Source: Patulibacter americanus DSM 16676 | GTDB taxonomy: Bacteria; Actinomycetota; Thermoleophilia; Solirubrobacterales; Solirubrobacteraceae | Assembly (NCBI RefSeq): GCF_000420025.1 | Contig: NZ_ATUD01000008.1 | Location: 124,001-188,000 of the forward strand | Direction: 5' to 3' | DNA length: 64,000 bases | Part shown: positions 25,488-33,819 of the stretch, one piece after another | Numbering within the stretch: position 1 is the stretch's first letter | How the letters are laid out: each line of letters begins with the position of its first letter | Notes under the pieces: model-generated | What the model saw: only the letters and a program-made list of their open reading frames with translations | Database searches by the model: none | Told to the model about the DNA's origin: nothing | Made by a program: the position numbers and the translations under genes

Positions 25488-28400
25488 ATGTCCGAGTCGC
25501 CTGCAGCCACGCCCTCGGGCGCGGAGACCACCGGCGACCTGCGCGCCCGCCTGCGCGAGCTCCGACTCCGGGACGAGCACCGCCTCGCCCGCAAGGTCGA
25601 CCGCCTGCGTCACACGAAGGACCCTCAGGCCCGCGGCCGCGACCTCGCCAAGCTCGTCGCCGAGATCGACCGCGCCGAGGCGACGATCGCCGCCCGCCGC
25701 GAGGCGATCCCCGAGATCACCTACCCCGAGGACCTCCCGGTCTCGCAGCGGCGGGACGACCTGCTCGAGGCGATCCGGGACAACCAGGTCGTCGTCGTGG
25801 CCGGCGAGACGGGGTCGGGCAAGACGACCCAGATCCCGAAGATGTGCCTCGAGCTCGGGCGCGGGGTCCGGGGGCAGATCGCCCACACCCAGCCGCGCCG
25901 GATCGCCGCGCGCACCGTCGCGGAGCGCATCGCCGAGGAATTGCACACGCCGATCGGCGGCGCCGTCGGCTACTCCGTCCGCTTCAACGACCACTCGGGC
26001 GAGGACACCCTCGTCCGCCTGATGACGGACGGCCTGCTGCTGGCCGAGATCCAGCGCGACCGGCTGCTGCGCCGCTACGACACGATCATCATCGACGAGG
26101 CGCACGAGCGGTCGCTGAACATCGACTTCCTGCTCGGTGTGATCAAGCAGCTGCTCCCGCAGCGGCCCGACCTCAAGGTGATCATCACCTCGGCGACGAT
26201 CGATCCGGAGCGCTTCGCGGAGCACTTCGACGGCGCCCCGATCGTCGAGGTCTCGGGCCGCACCTACCCCGTCGAGGTCCGCTACCGCCCCGTCAACGAC
26301 CCGGACGACGGCGACGCCGACCGCGACCAGATCGACGCGATCGGCGACGCCGTCGAGGAGCTCGGCCGCGAGGACCCGGGCGACGTCCTCGTCTTCCTCT
26401 CGGGCGAGCGCGAGATCCGCGACACCGCCGAGGCCCTGCGCGGCCGCTTCGGTGGCGACCGCAACGGGGGCCACCGGGACACGGTCGAGGTGCTCCCGCT
26501 CTACGCCCGGCTCTCGTCGGAGGAGCAGCAGCGCGTGTTCCGCCGGGCGCCGTCGGGCCGCCGGCGCGTCGTGCTCGCCACGAACGTCGCCGAGACGTCG
26601 CTCACGGTCCCCGGCATCAAGTACGTGGTCGACCCCGGTCAGGCCCGGATCAGCCGCTACTCCTCGCGCCTGAAGGTCCAGCGCCTGCCGATCGAGCCGG
26701 TCTCGCAGGCGTCGGCCAACCAGCGCAAGGGCCGCTGCGGCCGCACCTCGGACGGCATCTGCATCCGCCTCTTCTCCGAGGAGGACTTCGAGGCGCGCCC
26801 GGAGTTCACGGACCCCGAGATCCTGCGGACGAACCTCGCCTCGGTGATCCTGCAGATGGCCGCGCTCGGCCTCGGCGAGATCCAGGACTTCCCGTTCCTC
26901 GAGCCGCCGGACCGCCCGCAGATCCGTGACGGCGTGCAGCTGCTCGAGGAGCTCGGCGCGCTCAAGCAGGACGAGGAGGACCCGAAGAAGCGCCTGACCC
27001 CGACGGGCCGGACGCTCGCCGCGCTCCCGATCGACCCGCGCCTGGGCCGGATGGTGCTCGAGGCCGACCGCCTGGGCTGCACGGAGCACGTCGTCGTCAT
27101 CGCCGCCGCGCTCTCCATCCAGGACCCGCGCGAGCGCCCGCAGGACAAGCAGGAGGCCGCGCAGCAGTCCCACGCGCGGTTCAAGGTCGAGGGCTCCGAC
27201 TTCCTGGGCCTCCTCAGCCTGTGGGAGTACCTCCAGGAGCTCCAGCGCGACCTCTCCGGCAGCCAGTTCCGCAAGCGCTGCAAGCAGGAGTTCCTCCACT
27301 ACCTGCGGATCCGCGAGTGGCAGGACCTCGTCGCCCAGCTGCGCCAGGCCGCCAAGGGCACGGGCATCACCGTGCCCCGCGGCGGCGGCCGGCACGCCGG
27401 CCTGACCCCCCAGCTCGGGTCGGACGGTCCGCTCGAGGCCGACGCGCCCACGGGCGACCGGCGTGGTGGCGCCGGGCGGCCGGCCAAGGACGACGGCGAC
27501 GACGCCCGCCCCGCCAACGCCGACGGCGCCCGCAATCCGCGCCGCCGCGGGCGCGGCCGGGGCCGCGACGCCCAGGCCGCCTCGGCGCCGTCCGCGTCCG
27601 CTTCGACCACGGCCGACGGCGGGTCGGCGCTCCCGAGCGACGCCCAGCTGCGCCCCGTCGACCGCGCCGGTGGGGCGGGCGTCGCCCGCTTGCGCGCCGC
27701 GGAGCGCGAGGCCGAGCGGCTGCGTGAGGCGAGCGAGCGCGACATCCACACCGCACTGCTGGCCGGCCTGCTCTCGCACGTCGGACTGAAGGACGAGACG
27801 AACGTCAAGACGGACCAGAAGGGCCGGCCGATCAAGCCGAAGGGCCGCCCCGCCCGGGCGGAGTTCCTGGGCGCCCGTGGCGCGCGGTTCCAGGTCTTCC
27901 CCGGCTCGGCGCTGGCGAAGAAGCCGCCGACGTGGGTGATGGTCGCCGAGCTCGTCGAGACCTCGCGGTTGTGGGGCCGCACGGCCGCGCGCATCGAGCC
28001 GGAGATGATCGAGCCGCTCGCCGGCCACCTGCTCCGCCACACCTACGCCGAGCCGCGCTGGTCGAAGAAGCGGGCGTCCGTCGTCGCCGACGAGCGCGCC
28101 ACGCTCTACGGCCTGCCCGTCGTCGCCGGTCGCCCCGTGCAGTACGGGGCGATCGACCCCGTCCTCTCGCGCGAGATCTTCATCCGCCAGGCGCTCGTCG
28201 AGGGCGAGTGGCACGGCGGGAAGGCCGGCGGCCAGCAGGTCCTCGAGCAGAACGCGGCGCTGATCGAGGAGGTCCGGGCGATGGAGGAGCGCGCCCGCCG
28301 GCGCGACCTGCTCGTCGACGACGAGGTCCTCTTCGCCTTCTACGACGAGCGGATCCCCGAGGGCGTCGTCTCCGGTGCCCACTTCGACCGCTGGTGGCGC

Positions 28401-29918
28401 GACCAGAAGCGCCAGACCCCCGAGCTCCTGAGCTTCACCCGCGACCTGCTGATCGACGAGCGCAGCCAGCTCAGCGTCGGCGTCGGCGAGGACCTCAAGC
28501 TGCGGCCCGAGGCGTGGAAGCAGGGGGAGCACGTCCTCTCCCTCACGTACGCCTTCGACCCGGGCACCGAGCACGACGGCGTCACGGTCCACGTCCCGCT
28601 CGACCTGCTCCCGCAGGTCAAGGCCGTCGGCTTCGAGTGGCTCGTCCCGGGCCTGCGCCGCGAGCTGATCGAGGCGCTGATCCGGGCGCTGCCGAAGGAC
28701 GTCCGCCGCGAGCTCGTGCCGATCCCCGACACGGTCGACCGCATCATGGAGCGGATCGTGCCGCGCAGCGCCCCGCTGCCCGTGGCCCTGGCCCGCGAGC
28801 TCAACGAGCTCCCCGGCGTGCAGGTCAGCCCCGCGCTGCTCAAGCTCGACGCGCTGCCCGCCCACCTGCGTATGACGTTCTCGGTCGAGGACGAGGGTGG
28901 CGCGGTGCTCGCCAGCGGGCACGACCTCGCGGCCCTGCGCGCGGAGCTGCGCCCCGTGCTGCGCAAGCGTCTCGAGGACGCCACCCCCGACCTCGAGCGC
29001 CACGGCCTGACGGACTGGACGATCGGGACGCTCCCCCGCGAGATCGGGTTGCCCGGCGGCGGCGAGCACGGCGTGCGGGTCTTCCCCGCCCTCGTCGACG
29101 AGGGGAAGGCCGTCGGCGTGCGCGCGTTCGACGCCCCCGACGTCCAGGCGCAGCAGATGGTGCTCGGCACGCGCCGCCTGCTGCTCCTGACCGTGCCCTC
29201 CCCCGCCCGCAAGGTCGTGAGCGGCCTGCCGACCGCGGCGCAGCTCACGCTCGCGACCGCCCCCCACGGCTCCGTCGACCGCGTCGTCGCGGACACGCTG
29301 GCGGCGACGGTCGACGTGCTCGTCGGCGCGGCCGGCGGGCCGGCGTGGGACGAGGCGGGGTTCCGGGCGCTGCAGGCGTCCGTGGCCGAGCGACTGCCGG
29401 CCGCCGCCAAGAAGGTGCTGGCCCAGGTCGTCCGCGTCCTCGACGCGGAGCGACAGCTGCGCTCCCGGCTGGAGCGCTTCGCGCTGGCCCCGCCGCACCC
29501 GGCGTTCGAGGCCGCCCAGCGCGACGTCACCGCCCAGGTCGGGCGGCTCGTGCACCCGGGGTTCGTGACCGAGGCCGGTGCCCGCCGGCTGCCCGACGTC
29601 GTCCGCTACCTGCAGGCCGCCGTCGCCCGGCTCGACCGCCTTCCCGACGCCCGGGCGACGGACACGGACCGCATGCACGCCATCCACGAGCTCGAAGGCG
29701 CTTACCGCCGCCGCGTCGAGGCGTGGCCGCAGGGGCGGCCGCTCCCGCTCGCGCTGCGCGAGGTCCCCTGGCTCATCGAGGAGCTGCGCGTCGTCCAGTT
29801 CGCCGGCGGCCAGGGCGCCAAGGCCGTCCGCGACCCGACGCGGCCGAACGACGTCGCCAAGCCCGTCTCGAGCAAGCGCATCCGCCGCGTGCTCGACGAG
29901 ACCCCCGTCCCGGCCTAG
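25488..29918 (+). CDS. hrpA: ATP-dependent RNA helicase HrpA
   Basis: 1,476 residues, DEAH-box helicase. N-terminal basic helix, Walker A GETGSGKTTQ at about 106-115, TQPRRIAARTVAERIAEE, DEAH in IIIDEAHERSLN near 204, SATID, then NVAETSLTVPGIKYVVDPG and QRKGRCGR (motifs V and VI). The C-terminal half carries the winged-helix/OB segments and the DUF3418 region typical of HrpA. A low-complexity stretch of about 70-80 residues rich in Gly/Arg/Asp/Ala/Ser (roughly 640-725) interrupts the C-terminal region. HrpA resolves stalled or colliding ribosomes in E. coli. Start ATG follows GGAGGG. Confidence 0.95.
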   Translation: MSESPAATPSGAETTGDLRARLRELRLRDEHRLARKVDRLRHTKDPQARGRDLAKLVAEIDRAEATIAARREAIPEITYPEDLPVSQRRDDLLEAIRDNQVVVVAGETGSGKTTQIPKMCLELGRGVRGQIAHTQPRRIAARTVAERIAEELHTPIGGAVGYSVRFNDHSGEDTLVRLMTDGLLLAEIQRDRLLRRYDTIIIDEAHERSLNIDFLLGVIKQLLPQRPDLKVIITSATIDPERFAEHFDGAPIVEVSGRTYPVEVRYRPVNDPDDGDADRDQIDAIGDAVEELGREDPGDVLVFLSGEREIRDTAEALRGRFGGDRNGGHRDTVEVLPLYARLSSEEQQRVFRRAPSGRRRVVLATNVAETSLTVPGIKYVVDPGQARISRYSSRLKVQRLPIEPVSQASANQRKGRCGRTSDGICIRLFSEEDFEARPEFTDPEILRTNLASVILQMAALGLGEIQDFPFLEPPDRPQIRDGVQLLEELGALKQDEEDPKKRLTPTGRTLAALPIDPRLGRMVLEADRLGCTEHVVVIAAALSIQDPRERPQDKQEAAQQSHARFKVEGSDFLGLLSLWEYLQELQRDLSGSQFRKRCKQEFLHYLRIREWQDLVAQLRQAAKGTGITVPRGGGRHAGLTPQLGSDGPLEADAPTGDRRGGAGRPAKDDGDDARPANADGARNPRRRGRGRGRDAQAASAPSASASTTADGGSALPSDAQLRPVDRAGGAGVARLRAAEREAERLREASERDIHTALLAGLLSHVGLKDETNVKTDQKGRPIKPKGRPARAEFLGARGARFQVFPGSALAKKPPTWVMVAELVETSRLWGRTAARIEPEMIEPLAGHLLRHTYAEPRWSKKRASVVADERATLYGLPVVAGRPVQYGAIDPVLSREIFIRQALVEGEWHGGKAGGQQVLEQNAALIEEVRAMEERARRRDLLVDDEVLFAFYDERIPEGVVSGAHFDRWWRDQKRQTPELLSFTRDLLIDERSQLSVGVGEDLKLRPEAWKQGEHVLSLTYAFDPGTEHDGVTVHVPLDLLPQVKAVGFEWLVPGLRRELIEALIRALPKDVRRELVPIPDTVDRIMERIVPRSAPLPVALARELNELPGVQVSPALLKLDALPAHLRMTFSVEDEGGAVLASGHDLAALRAELRPVLRKRLEDATPDLERHGLTDWTIGTLPREIGLPGGGEHGVRVFPALVDEGKAVGVRAFDAPDVQAQQMVLGTRRLLLLTVPSPARKVVSGLPTAAQLTLATAPHGSVDRVVADTLAATVDVLVGAAGGPAWDEAGFRALQASVAERLPAAAKKVLAQVVRVLDAERQLRSRLERFALAPPHPAFEAAQRDVTAQVGRLVHPGFVTEAGARRLPDVVRYLQAAVARLDRLPDARATDTDRMHAIHELEGAYRRRVEAWPQGRPLPLALREVPWLIEELRVVQFAGGQGAKAVRDPTRPNDVAKPVSSKRIRRVLDETPVPA

Positions 29919-30007
29919 GACTCGCGCGCCGCACGGTCCGGGCCGGCCGGTCCGGGCCGGCCGGAACGCCGGGCCGTTCCGAGGAGGGCGGGCCGACCGG
30001 GCGGGCC
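29919..30007. terminator. Convergent intergenic region with 14-bp direct repeat and hairpin
   Basis: CGGTCCGGGCCGGC is repeated exactly at 29934-29947 and 29948-29961. It is followed by GGAACG-N6-CGTTCC, an inverted repeat. The segment lies between the convergent hrpA and PP2C genes and may end transcription from both sides; there is no U-tract. Confidence 0.5.
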
Positions 30008-31447
30008 TCAGGCGTCCCGGGGGTTCGGCACGAGCACGACGAGGGTCGCGTCGTCGTCGAGCGGGTCGACGACGTTCTCGCGCACCGCGTCCTCGACGGC
30101 ACGGATCGTGCCGGCCGCCGACGTCCGCGAGGCCTTGATCGCCGCCGCGTGCACGCCCTCGACGCCCAGGCGCCCGCCGTCGCGGGTGCGGCGCCCGATC
30201 AGCCCGTCCGAGAGCAGCAGGAGTCGCTCCCCGGAGCGCAGCCGCCGCTGGTGGACGGCGATCGCGTCGGGCATCGCCGGGTCGCCGAGTCGCGGCAGCC
30301 CCGTCTCGAGGAGCTCCATCTCGTCGTCCTCGCCGATCAGCATCGGCGCGACCTCGCCGCAGGTCACCCAGCGAAACAGCGAGGCGGGGGCGTTCCACGT
30401 GCCCACGGTCGCGGTCGCGGTCAGCGCGCCGCCCGGAATCCCCGCCAGCACCTCGTGCATGACGGCCACGGCCTTCGCCGGGTCGGAGTTGCGGTGGCGG
30501 GAGGAGCGGAACGCCCCGAGCACCGCGGCCGCGACGCCGGACGCGTAGCTGCCCGTGCCGTCGACGTCGGCCACGCCGACCCACGTGCAGTCCGCGTTCT
30601 CGGCGTAGTCGAACCAGTCGCCGCCGATCTCGTAGCCCGGCAGCACGTTGCCCGCGAGGGTCCCGCCCGTGATCCGCACGATCCGCGGGGGCAGGAGGAT
30701 CTGCTGCGTCTCCGCCGCGGCGGAGATGTGCTGCACGCGCTGCGTCGTCTCGATCGCGTCGGTGTAGTCCGCAGCGTGCGAGACGGCCACCGCAGCCTCG
30801 CGCGCCAGGTCGCGGATCGCGTCGTCCGCGGGGCCGACGGCGAGCAGGATCCCGATCGCCCGGCCGCGCAGCAGGAGCGGCGCGACGGCCGTGCCGGGAA
30901 GCGCCTCCTCGATCCGCTCGCGGAGCGGCTCGATGCCCTCGCGCGGGATCTCGGGCCCGACGGCCAGCGGCACGGCGAACGTCTCCGGGAACGTCGCGGC
31001 GCCCGCGAGCCGCTGCATGCTCGTCCCGTCGAGATCCACGAGGTAGACCGCGGCCGACGCGACCCCGTCGATGCGCTGGGCCTCGGCGATGATCTGCTCG
31101 CCGAGCTGGAACGGCGGCACCCGGTTGAGCACCTCCGTGACAGAGAGCGGCGTCGCGGCGGTGTTCGCCAGCTCGCCGGCGGGGCGCAGCGCGTCGTCCT
31201 CGTTGAGCTCGGCGTCGTCGCGCGCCTGGCGGCGGACCGCCTCGATCAGCTCGTCCCGCGAGGGGAAGTGCCGGTAGATCGTGCCCCGGCTGACCCCCGC
31301 GGCCTCGGCGATCGTCGTCATGCCGCAGTCGGGGTCGGCGATCAGCGCCTCCCCCGCGGCCTCGACGATGCGCGCGCGGTTGAGCGCGGCGTCGCTGCGC
31401 TGCCGGCGGCGGCGCGCGGCGGGGACGGAGGTGTCGGGCTCGGTCAT
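30008..31447 (-). CDS. TetR-type DNA-binding domain fused to GAF and SpoIIE-like PP2C phosphatase
   Basis: 479 residues. About 20-70 is a TetR helix-turn-helix (RARIVEAAGEAL, MTTIAEAAGVSRGTIYRHFPSR). About 105-240 is GAF-like (VASAAVYLVDLDGTSM, RGRAIGILLAVGP). About 245-477 is a SpoIIE/PPM phosphatase with GGDWFDYAE, VADVDGTGSYAS, LLLLSDGLIGRR and DDDATLVVLV, so the metal-binding aspartates are present; the usual G-H-G after DV is G-T-G. SpoIIE-type enzymes dephosphorylate anti-sigma antagonists. Start ATG has AGGA six bases upstream. The fusion would let one protein sense a ligand, bind DNA and dephosphorylate a partner; this is inference. Confidence 0.88.
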   Translation of the reverse strand: MTEPDTSVPAARRRRQRSDAALNRARIVEAAGEALIADPDCGMTTIAEAAGVSRGTIYRHFPSRDELIEAVRRQARDDAELNEDDALRPAGELANTAATPLSVTEVLNRVPPFQLGEQIIAEAQRIDGVASAAVYLVDLDGTSMQRLAGAATFPETFAVPLAVGPEIPREGIEPLRERIEEALPGTAVAPLLLRGRAIGILLAVGPADDAIRDLAREAAVAVSHAADYTDAIETTQRVQHISAAAETQQILLPPRIVRITGGTLAGNVLPGYEIGGDWFDYAENADCTWVGVADVDGTGSYASGVAAAVLGAFRSSRHRNSDPAKAVAVMHEVLAGIPGGALTATATVGTWNAPASLFRWVTCGEVAPMLIGEDDEMELLETGLPRLGDPAMPDAIAVHQRRLRSGERLLLLSDGLIGRRTRDGGRLGVEGVHAAAIKASRTSAAGTIRAVEDAVRENVVDPLDDDATLVVLVPNPRDA

Positions 31448-31641
31448 GGCGGTCCTGTCTCAGTCGCGTCCCACGGGTGTCGCACTACAGCACACCGCGC
31501 ATCCGGAACGCGCTGTTGTGGAACACCCGACGGCCCCGCCATCCCAGGACACGATGTCGCACTTCGCGCCGGACCACCGGTAGAAATGGGCCGAACGTCG
31601 CGGAACCGCTCGCGATCGGGAACAAACTTCTGCGATGTCGC

Positions 31642-31665
31642 GTTTAAAGTCGCGGAATCGGGTAG
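31642..31665 (+). promoter_or_regulatory. SigF/SigB-type stress promoter GTTT-N14-GGGTAG
   Basis: GTTT at 31642-31645 and GGGTAG at 31660-31665 are separated by 14 bases, the spacing and near-consensus of actinobacterial SigF/SigB general-stress promoters. Transcription would begin near 31672 and reach the PRC-barrel/DUF2382 gene at 31847. Confidence 0.55.
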
Positions 31666-31673
31666 ACCAGTGA

Positions 31674-31811
31674 CGGGCGGCACGGAAGACGCGCCGCCCG
31701 GACCACACGAGCACGCCGGTCGCCCCCGAGACCGGCTCCTCGGGTGGTCGCGATACCGCGCACCACCCCCGATCCGTACGACGACGGCGGTCTCACCGCT
31801 CACGTCGTCGT
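31674..31811 (+). ncRNA. Structured 5' leader with three hairpins
   Basis: Between the predicted start of transcription and the ribosome site there are three strong stems: CGGGCGGC/GCCGCCCG (31674-31700, 11-base loop), GGGTGGTCGCG with CGCG-C-ACCACCC (31742-31768, ATAC loop), and ACGACGAC/GTCGTCGT enclosing GCGGT-CTC-ACCGC (31778-31811). The density suggests a leader RNA that controls the downstream gene; no known riboswitch class was recognised. Confidence 0.45.
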
Positions 31812-31846
31812 GCCCTCGGGACCACCCCCACCGAAGGAGCACCACC

Positions 31847-32641
31847 ATGCCCACCACCCACGACGTGCAGGACTGGAACGGCCGCAACCTCGTCGGTTCC
31901 GACGGCTCCAAGATCGGCAAGATCGACGCGATCTACCTCGACGACCACAGCGGCGAGCCCGAGTGGGCGCTGGTCAACACCGGCCTCTTCGGCACCCGCT
32001 CCTCCTTCGTCCCCATCTCGGGCGCCTCGGCCTCCGGCGACGGCGTGAGCGTGCCGTTCGACAAGGACAAGGTCAAGGGCGCCCCGAACGTCGACGAGGA
32101 TGGCCATCTCTCCCCGCAGGAGGAGGCCGAACTCTACCGTTACTACGGCCGCGAGGACTACGACCGCAGCGCGGGCAGCGCCGGCGGCGACACGACCGAC
32201 CGCGACCGCACGACCGACCGGGACCGCGTCTCGGACCGCGGCGACGAGCACGGCACCGTCGGCCGCGACACCTCCGGGCCCACCACGGACGACGCGATGA
32301 CGCGCTCCGAGGAGGAGCTGCGCGTCGGCACCCGCGAGCGCGAGACCGGGAAGGCCCGTCTGCGCAAGTACGTCGTCACGGAGGAAGTGACGAAGACCGT
32401 GCCGGTCACCCGCGAGGAGGTCCGCATCGAGCGCGAGCCCATCACGGACCAGAACCGCGACGCCGCCACCGACGGCCCGGCGATCTCCGAGGAGGAGCAC
32501 GAGGTCACGCTCCACGCCGAGGAGCCCGTCGTCGAGAAGACCGCCGTCCCCAAGGAACGCGTCCGCCTGGACAAGGACGTCGTCCAGGACGAGCGCACCG
32601 TCACGGAAGAGGTCCGCAAGGAGCGCATCGACACCGAGTGA
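31847..32641 (+). CDS. PRC-barrel and DUF2382 domain stress protein
   Basis: 264 residues, acidic, soluble. The PRC-barrel covers about 6-70 (VQDWNGRNLVGSDGSKIGKI, then IYLDDHSGEPEWALVNTGLFG). A linker of Asp/Arg repeats (TDRDRTTDRDRVSDR) follows. The C-terminal DUF2382 covers about 150-263, with EEELRVGTRERETGKARLRKYVVTEEV, VTREEVRIEREPI and KERVRLDKDVV. Proteins of this layout are widespread stress-induced factors in actinobacteria and cyanobacteria; no enzymatic function is known. Start ATG follows AAGGAG by seven bases. A SigF-like promoter and three hairpins lie upstream. Confidence 0.93.
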   Translation: MPTTHDVQDWNGRNLVGSDGSKIGKIDAIYLDDHSGEPEWALVNTGLFGTRSSFVPISGASASGDGVSVPFDKDKVKGAPNVDEDGHLSPQEEAELYRYYGREDYDRSAGSAGGDTTDRDRTTDRDRVSDRGDEHGTVGRDTSGPTTDDAMTRSEEELRVGTRERETGKARLRKYVVTEEVTKTVPVTREEVRIEREPITDQNRDAATDGPAISEEEHEVTLHAEEPVVEKTAVPKERVRLDKDVVQDERTVTEEVRKERIDTE

Positions 32642-32644
32642 GTC

Positions 32645-32750
32645 GGGGGTCGGGGCCGGCAGGGCGCTCCGGCGGGCCGCTCGCTGCGGTTCGCCGGGGC
32701 AGCTCCCGCTCCCGACCGCCGACCGCGACCGCCGGCTCCGACCCGGGCGG
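32645..32750 (+). repeat. ~105-bp dispersed repeat at gene 3' end, copy 1
   Basis: Begins directly after the stop of the DUF2382 gene. The same sequence, about 85% identical without gaps by hand alignment, occurs on the minus strand at 42216-42321 directly after the acyl-CoA dehydrogenase stop. Shared core: GCGGTTCGCCGGG, CAGCTCCCG and CCGCCGACCGCGACCGCCGG. Confidence 0.8.
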
Positions 32751-32878
32751 CGTCCGGGTTGAACGGCGTCCGGATTGGGCGACGTCTGTCTCGGGCGGCG
32801 TCTGTGTCGGGCGCCGTCCGGGTAACGAACACCGTCCAGGTATCGGGCGCCGTCCGCTTCGTCGGCCCGCCGTCCGGC
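32749..32878 (+). repeat. Degenerate tandem array: four 16-bp then three 18-bp units
   Basis: Units start at 32749, 32765, 32781 and 32797 (16 bp, GGCGTCCGGGTTGAAC-like) and then 32813, 32831 and 32849 (18 bp, GCCGTCCGGGTAACGAAC-like), with a partial end unit. It occupies the leader region of the DUF4383-like gene and includes GGGTAA at about 32820, reminiscent of a SigF -10 but without GTTT at the right distance. Confidence 0.8.
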
Positions 32879-33019
32879 TGTCGCGCACCACCGCGCGGGC
32901 CGGCCGACCATGCCGGCGGCCGTCGTTCCGCCCAACCCACCTTCACGGGCCGTCCTCGGTGGTCGGCCCGCCCGCCCCGGTCCCGGGGCAACCCCACCCA
33001 TCCCCCCACGGAGCCCACC

Positions 33020-33730
33020 ATGCCCGATCGCGATACCCACACCGTCAAGGGACCCGGCCTCGCCCGCGGACCCGCGCTCATCATCGGCACCATCCTGGCC
33101 GTCTTCGGCCTGATCCTGTTCCTCCACGACGGCGCCACCGCCACGGGCGGGTTCCCCGACGCCGACGTGAACGGCCGCACGTTCCTCGGCTTCGAGGCCA
33201 ACGGCTGGACCGCGTTCATCACGACCGCCGCCGGCGTGGCGCTGCTCTTCGGCGCCGCGCAGCACCTGCTCGCCAAGACGATGAGCCTCATCGTCGGCGT
33301 CGTCCTGGCCGCCTGCGCCGTGCTCGCGCTCGTCAACGGTCCGGGCGTGCTCGGCCTCGCCGCCGCGAACTGGGCCACGGAGCTGGGCTGGGGCATCGCC
33401 GCCGTCCTGCTGCTGCTCAACCTCTTCGCCCCGCGCATCAAGAAGGAGGAGCCGCTCGACCGCGAGCGCGCCCTGGCCCGCCGTCGCGACCACGGCGACC
33501 ACCCGCGCACGAGCAGCGATCACGACCGCGACCGCGACGGCCGCGCGTCGGGCCTCGCGCACGACCCGCGCGGTGACCACGACCGCACGGGCGACCACGA
33601 CCGGTCGGGCGACCATGGCCCGACCGGCGACCGGACCCCCGGCCACGACGCCGGCACGGCCGGCACCCCGCGCACGGCCGGCGGCGACGCCGCCGGCACG
33701 AAGGACGGCGCCACCCGCGTCGACCGCTGA
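33020..33730 (+). CDS. DUF4383-like four-helix membrane protein
   Basis: 236 residues. Four transmembrane helices lie between about 18 and 138 (GPALIIGTILAVFGLILFL; FITTAAGVALLFGAAQHLLA; MSLIVGVVLAACAVLALV; GWGIAAVLLLLNLF), with GFEANGWTAFI before helix 2, matching the DUF4383 layout. The cytoplasmic tail (about 140-236) is hydrophilic and carries six-residue repeats GDHDRT, GDHDRS, GDHGPT coded by 18-bp DNA repeats. Start ATG has GGAG six bases upstream. It follows the stress-type DUF2382 gene on the same strand, 378 bases away. Function unknown. Confidence 0.85.
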   Translation: MPDRDTHTVKGPGLARGPALIIGTILAVFGLILFLHDGATATGGFPDADVNGRTFLGFEANGWTAFITTAAGVALLFGAAQHLLAKTMSLIVGVVLAACAVLALVNGPGVLGLAAANWATELGWGIAAVLLLLNLFAPRIKKEEPLDRERALARRRDHGDHPRTSSDHDRDRDGRASGLAHDPRGDHDRTGDHDRSGDHGPTGDRTPGHDAGTAGTPRTAGGDAAGTKDGATRVDR

Positions 33731-33819
33731 ACGCCGGACCGGACGGGCCCGTCGCGCCCGACGACGCGGCGCCCGTCCGCGCGCCGGTCCACCGGCGCAC
33801 CGCGCGCACGGGCTCGCCG

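Noticed and set aside
25473..30584. Open frame of 1,703 codons antisense to hrpA
   Set aside because: Composition is Arg/Asp/Glu/Val/Leu-biased as expected from the complement of a high-GC gene; hrpA on the plus strand has complete helicase motifs.
32813..32826. Second SigF-like promoter (GGGTAA) before the DUF4383-like gene
   Set aside because: GGGTAA is present but no GTTT lies 13-16 bases upstream, and the hexamer is part of a tandem repeat unit.
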